Shown here piece after piece: positions 1 to 10,821 of a stretch of 64,000 nucleotides of DNA (position 1 is its first letter; every line of letters begins with the position of its first letter). The notes beneath the pieces are model-generated. The model had not been told where the DNA came from, ran no database searches, and was given only the letters and a program-made list of their open reading frames with translations. This DNA comes from Bactrocera neohumeralis. Taxonomy: Eukaryota > Arthropoda > Insecta > Diptera > Tephritidae. Both the position numbers and the translations under genes were made by a program. The stretch is from NCBI RefSeq assembly GCF_024586455.1, contig NW_026094248.1, forward strand, positions 1 to 64,000, given 5' to 3'.

Positions 1-386
1 GGTAACTTTCGCTTACCTGAGATATGCGGTGGGTTATAAAATACCCAGTGGGCTAATAAGGGTTCTAAATTCACCTGAAATTTAATATATGTGATAACCT
101 GTTGATCGGATGTTCGTCAACTGTCGATCAAAATCAACTGTGTTACGAAGTAGATGCAAGTGAAACTGCAAATGTGAAATAGTGCGGGTGTTGATATTGT
201 GGAATATATGTATATAAATATATAACAAAAACACACATCAAATGTATAGACAACGAAAGATTTTTATATACAAGAAACTGCAGATGCAAGTAGTTAGCTG
301 GAGCGACAATGACGAGCCTGGACGGCATGTAAAAAGTATAAATAATAAGCGAAATGGCGTCGTAATAAAAATTAAATGTTTGTGCG

Positions 387-854
387 CTAGAATGGCAATT
401 TCGTAATAAATTTCGGCTGATTTTTGATGAATTCACGCACAGTTTCGATGGAATTTCCGGTGATCACGGATTTTGACTGGCCCACATGTTGATCGTCCTT
501 TATGTCCTCACGACCACTTTGAAAAAGTTGAAACCACTCGTGCACTCTGCTACGGGATAGGCAATCATCGCCATAAACTTGTTTCATCAATTGAAACGTT
601 TCGGTAAAAGTTTTACTAATTTTAAAACAAAATTTAATTTTGCCTCTTTGTTTGAAGCTCATTTTCGCACCGATAACACAAACACACTGACACTTAAAAC
701 GCAATAACTTCACTTTCAATCAATGAAATGTCATGAAATTCTCTCTGGACGATTGATAAATATAGCAGATTCTAATGCATCAGTTGACATATAGATGGTG
801 CCACCAGGGAAGCCTTAGATTCAGAAAGTCCTGTTTACTTTGGAACACATCTTG
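387..854 (-). mobile_element. Family A mariner, 5' half only
   Basis: The terminal repeat lies at 823-854 next to a TA at 855-856 and matches the ends of the 26625-27835 copy. Reading leftward, an ATG at 662 opens a fragment with the mariner N-terminal helix-turn-helix region (motifs IKFCFKI, YGDDCLSRSRVHEWF, FQSGRED). Homology fades near 387, so the catalytic domain and 3' end are missing. The protein is about a quarter of the usual ~345 aa. It is a dead fragment inside the putative first intron of the GTPase gene. Confidence 0.8.
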
Positions 855-1221
855 TAAAACTTTTATGTGCAAAATATGGCAACTCTAAGGTTATGAGTCA
901 ATTTCACTTCCTTGTTGAAATTGCAGTAGCTTTAATAACTCAAGCCGTCCCACGACCACCCGGTGGAGGGCATAATAACAATATCAGTAAACGTACGTGT
1001 GCTCGCTGCCAACTCAGTTTGGTTGCAGAAAATGTGATGTATTACTTCAATCAAAACAATGCTGTTTTGACTACCATAATGGGTTACCACAACATGAAAG
1101 GAGAATAAAAAATAATCAAAAAACTTATAAAAAATTTAAATGCTATTTAAAATTCGATTAAAAAAAACTATGTGTTTAAACTACATTAAAATTTCTATTT
1201 CATTCATTTTTTTCAGCACAT
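855..1221. other. Spacer, no gene seen
   Basis: AT-rich unique-looking DNA. A 71-codon frame at 893-1108 has no recognisable motif and I do not accept it as a gene. Confidence 0.5.
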
Positions 1222-1231
1222 AGTACGCACA
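1222..1231. repeat. Left target-site duplication of RTE copy
   Basis: The 10-mer AGTACGCACA recurs at 3235-3244, exactly after the AAG-rich tail of the retrotransposon. This is the expected signature of target-primed reverse transcription. Confidence 0.7.
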
Positions 1232-3234
1232 AGAACAGCATAGTGCAAAAAGAACAGCTGGTACGACGAGGAGTGCCGTGTCGCAGCGGAGAGAAAACAG
1301 GCTGCCTACCTCGCAACGTTACGATCGACCACTACACGTGCGGGATGGGATAGATACCGTGAGTTGAAGAGGGAAGCGAGGCGCATTTGCAGACAGAAGA
1401 AGAAAGAGGCCGAAATGCGTGAGTACGAAGAGCTTGATAGGCTGGCCGACAGGGGTAATGCTCGAAAATTCTACGAAAAAATACGGCGGCTTACAGAAGG
1501 TTTCAAGACCGGAGCATACTCTTGTAGAACCCCCAAAGGTGATCTAGTCACTGATGCCCAGGGCATACTTAAATTATGGAGGGAACACTTCTCCAGCCTG
1601 CTGAATGGCAGTGAACGCACAACACCAGGAGAAGAAGAACCCGATTCCCCAATCGATGACGATGGAGCAGACGTTCCATTACCCGACCATGAAGAAGTTC
1701 GAATAGCAATTGCCCGCCTCAAAAACAACAAAGCGGCAGGGGCCGACGGACTACCGGCCGAGCTATTCAAACACGGCGGCGAAGAACTAATAGGGTGCAT
1801 GCATCAGCTTCTTTGTAAAATATGGTCGGACGAAAGCATGCCCAACGATTGGAATTTAAGTGTGCTATGCCCAATCCATAAAAAGGAGACCCCACAATCT
1901 GCGCCAACTACCGTGGGATTAGCCTCCTGAACATCGCATATAAGGTTCTATCGAGCGTATTGTGTGAAAGATTAAAGCCCACCGTCAACAAACTGATTGG
2001 ACCTTATCAGTGTGGCTTCAGACCTGGAAAATCAACAACCGACCAGATATTCACCATGCGCCAAATCTTGGAAAAGACCCGTGAAAGGAGAATCGACACA
2101 CACCACCTCTTTGTCGATTTCAAAGCTGCTTTCGACAGCACGAAAAGGAGCTGCCTTTATGCCGCGATGTCTGAATTTGGTATCCCCGCAAAACTAATAC
2201 GGCTGTGTAAGTTGACGCTGAGCAACACGAAAAGCTCCGTCAGGATCGGGAAGGACCTCTCCGAGCCGTTCGATACCAAACGAGGTTTCAGACAAGGCGA
2301 CTCCCTATCGTGTGACTTCTTCAACCTGCTTCTGGAGAAAATAGTTCGAGCTGCAGAACTAAACAGAGAAGGTACCATCTTCTATAAGAGTGTACAGCTG
2401 CTGGCGTATGCCGACGATATTGATATCATCGGCCTCAACACCCGCGCCGTTAGTTCTGCTTTCTCCAGGCTGGACAAGGAAGCACAGAAAATGGGTCTGG
2501 CAGTGAACGAGGGCAAAACGAAATATCTCCTGTCATCAAACAAACAGTCGTCGCACTCGCGACTTGGCTCTCACGTCACTGTTGACAGTCATAACTTTGA
2601 AGTTGTAGATAATTTCGTCTACTTAGGAACCAGTATTAACACCACGAACAATGTCAGCCTGGAAATCCAACGCAGGATTGCTCTTGCCAACAGGTGCTAC
2701 TTCGGACTGAGTAGGCAATTGAAAAGTAAAGTCCTCTCTCGACGAACAAAAACTAAACTCTATAAGTCCCTCATAATTCCCGTCCTGCTATATGGTGCAG
2801 AGGCTTGGGCGATGACAGCAACCGATGAGTCGACGTTACGAGTTTTCGAGAGAAAAATTCTGCGAAAGATTTATGGTCCTTTGCGCATTGGCCACGGCGA
2901 ATATCGCATTCGATGGAACGATGAGCTGTACGAGATATACGACGACATTGACATAGTTCAGCGAATTAAAAGACAGCGGCTACGCTGGCTAGGTCATGTT
3001 GTCCGGATGGATGAAAACACTCCAGCTCTGAAAATATTCGACGCAGTACCCGCCGGGGAAGCAGAGGAAGAGGAAGACCTCCACTCCGTTGGAAGGACCA
3101 AGTGGAGAAGGACCTGGCTTCGCTTGGAATATCCAATTGGCGCCACGTAGCGAAAAGAAGAAACGACTGGCGCGCTGTTGTTAACTCGGCTATAATCGCG
3201 TAAGCGGTGTCTACGCCAATTAAGAAGAAGAAGA
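1232..3234 (+). mobile_element. RTE-clade non-LTR retrotransposon, 5' truncated
   Basis: A 2.0-kb insert bounded by the 10-bp duplication. It holds most of a reverse transcriptase and ends in the short (AAG)n tail typical of RTE-type elements, which use simple repeats in place of poly(A). The endonuclease domain is missing, consistent with incomplete reverse transcription. Eight other fragments of the family lie in the window (about 7.8, 19.5, 19.9, 20.5, 31.3, 47.1, 52.8 and 55.1 kb); three of them carry the 5' part this copy lacks. Confidence 0.85.
1244..3203 (+). pseudogene. RTE reverse transcriptase, two frameshifts
   Basis: Three frames join into one RTE-type reverse transcriptase. The linker before the domain has motifs such as WYDEEC and ARKFYEKIRRL. 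The RT core follows with KNNKAAGADGLPAELFK, GFRPGKSTTDQIF, FVDFKAAFDS and the catalytic YADD box at 2407-2418. The C-terminal region reads LLYGAEAWAM and RLRWLGHVVRM. A missing base near 1888, in the A-run before the GDP motif, breaks the frame, and a second missing base near 3063 moves the tail out of frame. In the corrected frame the protein would end with the TAA at 3201-3203. Codons are otherwise well kept, so the copy is fairly young. The endonuclease is absent, so it could not have moved alone even without the frameshifts. Confidence 0.85.
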
Positions 3235-3244
3235 AGTACGCACA
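3235..3244. repeat. Right target-site duplication of RTE copy
   Basis: Second copy of the 10-mer found at 1222-1231, directly after the (AAG)n tail. Confidence 0.7.
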
Positions 3245-3599
3245 TTTTTCCAATGGGTATTTCAATACCCAAGCACCAGGATTTTAAGGTGTTAAGAATA
3301 TTTTTTTTTGTTTTTATTTGTTAAGAAAATCCTTCAAAACTGGTTATGATTTAATTTGCAAGTATTTCTTATTTTATAGTTTGCTGGAAAGCTTTGAAAA
3401 TACATTTTCTGTTTTTTGAAAATGTCTCAACTTCGACCTTGAAAATGGGCGCCTGTTAATCGGAATTTTGTCCTGTCTTATAAGGAGTGTAGATTATTTT
3501 ACATTTCCTCTATAATTTAGAAAAAAACTAAAGTCAATATCTCCAAAAACTTGCGAGATATGATTCTTCGCGTGAACACTGTTGCGTGGGTACACATCG
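3245..3599. other. AT-rich spacer
   Basis: No coding or RNA feature recognised. The right part may be the untranslated leader of the mariner remnant that follows. Confidence 0.4.
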
Positions 3600-4240
3600 G
3601 ACAGAAATGGATTAAGTCGGTACATTTCAGTAGTTGGTTGTGATTTTTACAATGGATAAAAATATCGAACAAAGAATTTGTCTCAAATTTTGTATTTCTA
3701 ACTAAATTTCGAATACGGAATCATCGCCAATGCTTGAAAAGACTTACGGTGATTCAGGTTTAACACAAGCCTTCAAGTGGTACGAAGCCTTCAAAAACGG
3801 TCGAGAGATAGTTGAAAACATGTCTCATTCTGGATGACCTTCGACCTTTTCAACTGATGAAAATATTAAAAAAGTGAAAGTTATGGTGCTTGAAAATTTG
3901 CAGACAAGTGTTAAAGGGATAGATAGCTCGACAGCGCTCGTGAGTCCGTTCGAATGATTTTGGTGAATATTTTGGGTAAGAAAAACGTTCTTGCTCTACT
4001 TGTTCCAATAGAGCTGATTTTTTTTCAAAAAGAGTATCATTGTGACCGAATTGAAAGCCAAAAATGTTATAAGTACCATCGCTCAATCACTGTATTCTCT
4101 AGATTTGGATACGTTTGATTTTTTCTTGTTTCCCAAACTAAAAATTCGCTGAAGGAGCTGAAGGCCATCCCAAAAAGTGCTTATGAAAAGTGTTTCGAGG
4201 ACTGAAAAAATCATTTTACCTAGCGGCATAATTTTTATTC
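3600..4240 (+). pseudogene. Family B mariner transposase remnant
   Basis: An ATG at 3652 starts a decayed mariner transposase: IEQRICLKF, then LEKTYGDSG and KWYEAFKNGREIVENMSHSG, the linker between the two N-terminal helix-turn-helix motifs. The frame then breaks repeatedly. The third catalytic region survives as FDFFLFPKLK near 4110-4145, followed by a C-terminal trace, KCFED, near 4190. The middle, with the first two catalytic aspartates, is mostly deleted, leaving about 0.6 kb against roughly 1.3 kb for a whole element. Related fragments occur at 10822-11275, 22520-22807, 23290-23790 and 35545-35895. Confidence 0.75.
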
Positions 4241-5419
4241 TCTATTAAGGCGCAGTTTTTCTGATAGCAAAGCGTGAAAAATATATGATCTAAAATTGAA
4301 GTACCCTAATGTATATTCTACTAAAGACATTCTTATCAGTGCCAGCAACATGTGTAAGGGCAGATTTGTTAATGTGTGTGTTGCCGAGAGTTGCCAACAT
4401 CTACTCGACAACTTTGTCAACTAACAGTAAAAGCATGCGGACGTCTCTGTGTGTGTGTTTGTGCGCTATATAAATATTCCGTGTCGAGCGTGTCATGTTA
4501 AAGATGTTCGCAGACAAAAGTTCTGCCCTTAATTGTTTTCCAAGTGTATGTGTGACTAGGATTTGCCGACAGTGTGCCACGTGGCGAGACAAACTTTAAT
4601 GTATGTAGTTAAGTACTTGAATATATAGTAGGTATGTTTGCATGTAGGGCTGCATGTTTATGACTTTCTTTGTATTAGTAAGCATTGCTGTTGTCAAGAA
4701 GGTGAATAGTGGAAGCATTAGATGTGCATAGGCATAATCCCTGCAGGAGTATATCAGAGAAAAACTTACAATACAAGAAGAAAATTGAAACAATAACAAC
4801 AACAAAACAAAAAATCAAATTCAATTAAACAGCAATATGCGTCGCCGCTTCATTTTACTTAGAAGCATTGTAAAGTATAATGATTTTCTGCTTTTCTAAC
4901 CTTATACACAGCCATAAACATACGCACACATATACGCAGTAAATGTAAATCAAAAACAATTGCTGCATATTGAGAAATTAAGTAACTAAGCTGTAGGGGC
5001 AAACTGCAAAAGCTCGATAATAAAGACAAAGAAATGTGAAGAGCAGATTATTTCGGCTTTCCCTCAATTTTGATGGTATTATTATAGAATAGAAACCCGC
5101 TAAATTCATTTGGTCGCTGACAAGATTTTAACCGACATGTCAAAAGCGCAATACTGATTTAGTTACTTAGTCGTAGGAAAATCAGTTAAACTCTCTTAGC
5201 AGATGAAGAGATAACGAACATTGTTTCTGAGAGTAAAATTGTTTTGAAAAATTTGAAACCAGAAAATCTTTAAGCCACTCACTAATCTACTTGTAAAGAC
5301 TTTCAAGTCGAGCTACTGCTCCAATATTGAGGCTTCGACAAAAAAACATTCCATAAAACTTGGCTTTATCAATAGTATACAAAACTCAAAGAAAATTTAA
5401 ATTGCTCTCAGGACAGGTC
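4241..5419. other. Long AT-rich spacer without recognised gene
   Basis: Several 60-70-codon frames occur but none shows motifs or codon-like conservation. It probably belongs to the long first intron of the GTPase gene. Confidence 0.4.
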
Positions 5420-6175
5420 AATTTAAAAGTAACCGGCTTACCATAGTTAATATAGTACTGGCGGAAAGCACACCGCTAGTCTTCCTCCCAAAGGACGGCA
5501 CAACGAAGAAAATAAACTTCAAAAGAAATTTCAAAGTTACTCTCGGCAGCAAGACGGAGTGGAGCGATTCCACGCTAGAAAGACTGCTAGAAGACAGTAC
5601 CATTCAGTGGTACACCGATGGCTCAAAAACACCGGAGGGTATTGGGGCAGGTATTGCGGGACCGCGTACTAAGCTGTCCATACCGACTAACTGGCTCGCG
5701 CTGCGGTACCGTCCAAGGTGGTGGGACCAGAACCATACATAGCGGTAGGATCCCACACTTTTAAGGAGCTGCTCCGCACGGAGGAAAGAACTGAGAGAGA
5801 ACGGCATTGGCAACAATCATCAGGCATGCGCCACGCCAAACTGCTACTAGGGGGTACAGTCTCTCCAGGTTCAAGAACTTATTCACCTCCCCGTGACAAA
5901 TTCCGTCTCCTCGTCGCAATTTACACAGGCACTGCAGGCTCCAGGAAGCTTGTCCAACATGGGCATAGTCTCCTGTGCTAACTGCCGATTCTGCTGGAAC
6001 ACACCAGCACACCTCCTGGCACAGCAAGAAAAGGCTTAAGGCCCTGATTCCATCTATATCAGCAGGGATCACATCACCTCAGTAGCGCTCGGCAAACTCC
6101 TAGAGCTATTCAGGCTGCTGGGACTCTGGGAAGACATGTGATATCGTAGAGGGCACAATAGACCCTAGGTCGCGG
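5420..6175 (+). pseudogene. LINE ORF2 C-terminus with RNase H remnant
   Basis: The start of an RNase H domain is clear: IQWYTDGSKTPEGIGAGIAGP around 5603-5665, with the first catalytic Asp in TDGS. The middle of the domain is deleted. The frame resumes with GPEPYIAVGSHTFKELL and ERTERERHWQQS, then the Cys/His tail typical of RNase H-bearing LINEs (CANCRFCW near 5974, and a decayed HLL-CQ motif). Several frameshifts are needed to join these parts. The simple (TCTA)n tract at 6187-6212 lies just past the end and may be the 3' tail. Confidence 0.7.
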
Positions 6176-6186
6176 TGCATTACCTC

Positions 6187-6212
6187 ATAACATTTATCTA
6201 TCTATCTATCTA
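6187..6212 (+). repeat. (TCTA)n microsatellite
   Basis: Short tetranucleotide run following the LINE remnant, possibly its tail. Confidence 0.7.
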
Positions 6213-6224
6213 CCATAGTTAATC

Positions 6225-6905
6225 ATATTTTCTTGAAAATTCCTTTTTTATTTAACAAAATTCCTTTCAAGGATGGTGCACTGATTATAGCACTTATAGC
6301 ATCCTCCAACTTTTCAAAACCGCATTTGAAGTACGATAAGTCTTTTGCTTCAAAATCGGCCTCAGTTTCGGCGATCAACTATTTATTTGACGAAATTTTC
6401 TTCCCAGTGAGCATGTTTTTGAAGCATGAGTGCAGGAAATAGTCGCTGGTGGCCAGATCTGGAGAATACAGTGGATTCGGATCCAATTCGAAGCCCAATT
6501 CATAGATTTTTGCCAAGTTTTTTATTGAATTTTGACACGGTGCACTGGTTTCGTGCAACAGCACTTTCTTACTTTCTTTTTCTTTAAATGCGGCCGTTTT
6601 GCGGTGATCTCGTCCTTCAAGCGATCCAATAACGCTGTAATTGTCGCTGGTAGATGGTGCTTTTTTTTCAAAGTAGTCAATAGAAATTATGCCATATGCA
6701 TCCCAAAATACAGGCCCCATAATTTTGCCATCCAACTGATGACTGTCGATTGGACTTCTGAGTGAAATAATGGAAAACTCGGGTTATTATGCTTGAACAT
6801 CTCTAAATACTTTTCCGAATTATCAACTCGTTGTGAGCTCGCGCGGCACCCATTTTGCACAGAACTTTCCCATAACCAAAAGCGATGCCAGAAGGTAAGC
6901 TAACG
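6225..6905 (-). pseudogene. irritans-subfamily mariner transposase remnant
   Basis: Read on the minus strand from 6905: GKFCAKWVPRELT, the end of the DNA-binding half in irritans-type mariners. A deletion follows, then VFWDAYGIISIDYFEKKA, a degenerate block where the second catalytic Asp should stand (LLHETSAPCQNS, where the family has HQDNAP), and AKIYELGFELDPNPLYSPDLATSDYFL with the third Asp region. The longest open stretch is 6379-6735. The first catalytic block is lost and the second mutated, so it is dead. It most resembles Himar-like elements from memory. Confidence 0.75.
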
Positions 6906-6939
6906 GCACTTGTAGCTGTTCATGAGAATTAGTTATCCT

Positions 6940-7480
6940 TCAGGAAGCTAACGTTTAAAGCAAACCACTATAAGGCTTGCGGTTTCACTTACGATATCTT
7001 TCCTAGCAAATCATACCGTTTGGCCCTCAAATTATTGAAGCCTTCTCTTGCGGGACAAGTGCACGAGATATGCTCGATCAATTCGTTGGTGCCTTGACAT
7101 TTCTTGCCAGTCAGCCCCATTCTGCATCCGTGTGCCGCTACCTTAGTGTGACCAATGTTTATTCGGATAATATTTCCAAAGTCTCTTCTATCAACAATGA
7201 GTACGAAATTTGTTTATCGATCTACTGCTGTGTCTATGGCTTTTGCAGGTTTGCATCTACGTAGATGATTCCACCACCTATAGACCTTCCTTGCCATGCT
7301 GCCATCCACATGGTTGTAAAGCCAAACTACTTACGATTTCGGATGCAAGGCGTGTACTACTCCTAACAATCTCATACACTAACTTACTGCCATCGATGAG
7401 TTTCTGATCTGTCACTTAACAGAAGTGAAGTCGCTTGTTCTAGGCGATACTCTCCACTGCTTCCCTGCTTCAAAAGACTA
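6940..7480 (-). pseudogene. LINE C-terminal Cys/His region remnant
   Basis: On the minus strand, broken frames give LIDGSKLVYEIVRSS, then GHTKVAAHGCRMGLTGKKC followed by ELIEHISCTCPARE. This is the C-x-C...H-x-C pattern found after the RNase H domain of Jockey/R1/I-type LINEs. Stops and frameshifts are frequent. Orientation is opposite to the neighbouring LINE remnant at 5420-6175, so they are separate insertions. Confidence 0.6.
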
Positions 7481-7771
7481 GGAGGCTAACCTAATGGCTT
7501 TCTTAATAAAAAAATACGTATATTTGAAATACGGAATATTGCAGTGATGTAGCGGCTAACAAGGATGCCTTATGCTTAGTTCCGGACAGTCTATTCCAGC
7601 AAAAACTCCGTCGTCCATTTTTGATTCATCCTTGCGAATGTTTAAAGTGTTGCGGCGAACATTTATTTCGTTGTTTACTTTCATTTTTCTCTTATTTTTC
7701 AATTGAAAAAAGTTTGTTATCCGGGTTTCTATGTCCCTCCCACTTTTCTGCTTAAAACTTTGAGCTCAAAT
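7481..7771. other. Spacer
   Basis: AT-rich DNA between two transposon fragments; nothing recognised. Confidence 0.4.
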
Positions 7772-8304
7772 ACCACGGGATAAGCCTCCTCAACATAGCG
7801 TATAAGGTTCTATCGAGCGTGTGAAAATCAAAATTTACTATCCTCGCAAAACTTATACGGCTGTGTAAACTGACGTTGGCAATACCAAAAGCTCAGTCAG
7901 GATCAAGAAGGAACTCTTCGAACCGTTCGATACCAAACGAGGTTTCAGACAAGGCGACTCCCTATCGTGTGACTTCTTCAACCTGCTGCTGGAGAAAATA
8001 ATTCGAGTTGCAGAGCTTAATAGAGAAGATACAAACATCTATAACAGTGTACAACTGCTGGCGTACGCCGATGATATTGATATCATTGGCCTCAACAATC
8101 GCGCCGTTAGTTCTGCTTTCTCTAGACTGGATAAGGCAGCGAAGCAAATGGGTCTGGCAGTGAACGAGGGCAAGACGAAATGTCTTTTGTCATCAAACAA
8201 ACAGTCGTCGCACTCGCGATTTGGCTCCCTTGTCACAGTTAACAGTCACAACTTCGAAATCGTAGATAATTTCGTTTATCTTGGAACCAGCAACAACACC
8301 AAAC
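7772..8304 (+). pseudogene. RTE reverse transcriptase fragment
   Basis: A diverged copy of the middle of the 1232-3234 element. It begins at the ISLLNIAYKVLSS region, skips about 350 bp, then runs through TKRGF-RQGDSLSCDFFN, the LAYADDIDII catalytic box near 8061, and the region ending FVYLGTSN. Internal deletion and small indels break the frame. Both ends are inside the coding region. It lies antisense to the GTPase gene, and its right end is about 45 bp from that gene's splice donor. Confidence 0.85.
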
Positions 8305-8340
8305 ATTGTACATATCGTAAATAAAATTAGTTTTCAATCT

Positions 8341-8347
8341 TACTCAC
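8341..8347 (-). promoter_or_regulatory. 5' splice donor of the GTPase exon
   Basis: On the minus strand the junction reads AAG then GTGAGTA, close to the consensus. The upstream side is open reading frame and the downstream side meets a stop within a few codons. Confidence 0.8.
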
Positions 8348-8512
8348 CTTCAGTGTGACGCCACCCAAATCATATTCCCGATTAAAGAGATCCTCGACCG
8401 TGGCACGATATTTATCCGTATAGGTTTTGAAGAGGAAACGTTTGATAATGGAACTTTTACCCACACCAGCACCACCCAGTATAACCAGTCTTATGCGCTC
8501 CAAGTCGGCCAT
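8348..8512 (-). CDS. Ras-superfamily GTPase, first coding exon
   Basis: This 165-bp exon encodes 55 residues of a small GTPase on the minus strand. The ATG at 8512 sits in a good context (AGAATGG). A P-loop, GGAGVGKS, covers residues 13-20 and would bind the GTP phosphates. Switch I follows as YRATVED, with the expected Thr at residue 38. The last codon, Lys 55, abuts GTGAGTA (8341-8347), a strong 5' splice site that leaves phase 0; reading on gives only a few intron codons and a stop. The rest of the G domain (DTSG/DxxG, NKxD and SAK motifs) must lie in further exons, which I cannot find between 1 and 8340. The sequence recalls Dexras/Rhes/Rasl10-like proteins and a conserved uncharacterised Drosophila Ras-like gene, from memory only. 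It is the only well-supported host coding sequence here. Confidence 0.85.
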
Positions 8513-9562
8513 TCTGAATACAGCTGACGACTGCAACTGTAGATGCTCGGCAAATGCTTACACACAAAGTTGTTGGGGCACCAACAGTCACTAGTTACTA
8601 TTATTATTTGATTTAACTCTATAAGCTGTAAGCTTGTAGGCTGATTTTTACAAAACGTTCGTTAAACGTGGCTGTGGGCTTAATAACTGCACAATTTCAA
8701 ATTTAGATTACTTTGTATAAAATTATTTTATTCTTCTGCTTTAAGCGGAGGCAAATAAATCCGGGATTAACGTTATTTTTAAGAGAAAACGCTGCAAGTT
8801 AGATTTTCTTTCAATAGCTCGCTGGCTGATTAGCGAAAGGTGAATTTAAAGCTTCTTACGCATAACAACACTTCACACTATCTCCCACTATATGCGTACA
8901 CATAAATCTTTCACTCAAAAGATTGCTTTCATGAGCTTTTGCACCGCTCTTTAATTGGCTTTCTTTATTTATATTTAACACTTTTTCATTACATGCTGCA
9001 CTGATTACTTCGGATTTTGGTGTGAGTGTGGACGTCAACGAATGCGATTAATTTAATTATGCGCTTGCTTCCGATTACTAGATGTTTCCGCTAATTTCCT
9101 GTTCACCTTTTATCCCGACAAATGTTCTTTTCTTCTCCAGTTGTTGTGGTTGTACGCATTGTCAATTGTTTGTTCGTGTATTTATGTATTGTGGCGACAC
9201 CACATGCGCCGTCTCTTACATTTTCTTTTCACACTTTCCACAAGTGCCTTCTTTTACACGCTGAAACTTGTGGGTAGTCAATTCTTTATCTCCCCTTTTT
9301 TTTCTTATTTATTGCTTTTTCGTATTTTATTCTCTACTAATTCACATGTCGTTTGCCTTTTTTTAATGTCCTTAAATATATATATATATATATCTTGAAG
9401 ATTGAACGCGTAAATTTCATACCGTTTTGCCATCGTGCGACAAAGAAGGAGCTGAAAAGATAAGTTACGATGAAATAGTTAGTGAATTTCTCTAAGATCT
9501 AAGGTCAGGTATAAATCATATAGAGCCAGAAAAATGACTCACCAAATAATTATACAAAAGGA
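8513..9562 (-). promoter_or_regulatory. Probable 5' UTR and promoter region of the GTPase gene
   Basis: About 1 kb upstream of the start codon holds no recognisable transposon, unlike the DNA on either side. That is what a leader and promoter under selection would look like. I see no TATA box at a fixed place. An ATCAGTGC initiator-like string on the minus strand near 8999 is one possible start site. A short (TA)n run lies at about 9376-9392. The assignment follows from position, not from a motif. Confidence 0.4.
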
Positions 9563-10251
9563 TTAAGGGGCTATACAGGTGTGATACTTTCAAAAAAAAA
9601 AAAATTATTTGCTTTTTCGATAGTTTATATTTCGGGAAGGTCGTATCTTGAATAGTTTTTGAATGGCAGCATTTTAAAGAGCGACCGCTCGGATGCAGTG
9701 AAATTTTAAACGCGTTTTTCTCGAAACGACATTTTTCAAAATTGCTGGCATCATAACTCAACGAGAAATTAACCGATTGACTTCGAATTAAAATTAAGTA
9801 TTTTTGAATATATTTACTACACAATGACCTACGATCTTTTTGATTGGTTGAAAATTGTTAATTTAGCATTAAAAAAATGACCATTTTTTACCTAGAAAAA
9901 CGATTTTTTTTTTTCAATTACGCCACTTTGTTAATTTTTGATATTTTTCAAAGATCGTAGGTCATTGTATAGAAAATATCTTTTGGTTTAATAAACTTTT
10001 CAAATTTTTCTGTTTTAGCTACTCATTCGGCCGGAATCACGCCAGCAGTTGGGGCACTTTTTTTTGCCACCTCCAAAGACAGCCTATAACTCCGTTATTT
10101 TTCAAAATTTTTGTAAAAAAAAAATCTTAAAATATAGCTGAAATATACCTTATTACGTTCAAAGAAGTTCGAAATATTCAATTCAATTCTCTTAAAAAAA
10201 TTCACGAAGATCGCTTAATTTTTCATGCGTCACACTGGTATAGCCCCTTAA
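9563..10251 (+). mobile_element. TTAA-flanked inverted-repeat element, copy 1
   Basis: TTAA at 9563-9566 and 10248-10251 bracket a 681-bp non-coding element. The ends are inverted repeats: left GGGGCTATACAGGTGTGA, right (reversed) GGGGCTATACCAGTGTGA, 16 of 18 identical. The interior holds the family core TTTTAAACGCGTTTTTCTCG near 9704 and AACCGATT near 9771. No open frame of note. A TTAA target points to piggyBac or Kolobok-type transposases supplied in trans; which one cannot be told. Confidence 0.75.
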
Positions 10252-10417
10252 GGTTTTATTATCTACTAAGTTCATATAAGCCTCAGAATAGAATACTAGC
10301 AGACCTATGTATAATGTAGACATATTTTCATAATGGTAAAGCCATACTATAAATATTATGTTTGTAAGAAATTTCAACCCAAGTGCCATCTTGTGGACAT
10401 ATTTTTGTCAGTATTAT
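10252..10417. other. Short spacer
   Basis: AT-rich; nothing recognised. Confidence 0.4.
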
Positions 10418-10419
10418 TA

Positions 10420-10815
10420 CAAGGTGCATTCCAAAGTAAACAGGACTTAAAAAAATACACAGAACAAATGGGTTTTCGGCAAAGTCAATTTATTTTATTC
10501 AAAATAGTCTCCTTCTGCTTCAATACAGCTTTTTGCACGGTCCAAAAGCATGTCGAACGAGTGTTTTAGCTCGTTAGCCGGTATGGCCGACAGTCTGCTT
10601 AACGCTTTCCTTTCACAGGCAAATGCATTTTTCCGAAAAAGAAGTAGTCGCACGGTGCCATATCAGGTGAATACGGGGAGTTGTTAATGGTTAAAATGGG
10701 ATTTTTGGTCGTCAGTCAATTTGTGCGGAACAAACCGTGCACACACCTTTCGTAAGCCCAAATGTTCGGTCAAAATGCGATAAATCGATGTTTTAGAGAT
10801 GTTAAATTCCATTTC
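10420..10815 (-). mobile_element. Family A mariner, 3' end with internal deletion
   Basis: TA at 10418-10419 borders a terminal repeat, CAAGGTGCATTCCAAAGTAA, matching the 26625-27835 element. On the minus strand the coding traces run from the linker (ISKTSIYRILTEHLGLRKVCARFV) straight to the third catalytic region and C-terminus (LKHSFDMLLDRAKSCIEAEGDYFE). The first two catalytic aspartates are therefore deleted. The 5' end is missing and joins another mariner fragment near 10818. Confidence 0.8.
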
Positions 10816-10821
10816 CACGAA

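Noticed and set aside
1471..1800. Open frame antisense to the RTE reverse transcriptase
   Set aside because: It is the shadow of a conserved coding region on the plus strand.
8513..8536. N-terminal extension of the GTPase starting with TTG
   Set aside because: A TTG start is not expected for a nuclear gene; the ATG at 8512 has good context and fits GTPase N-termini.
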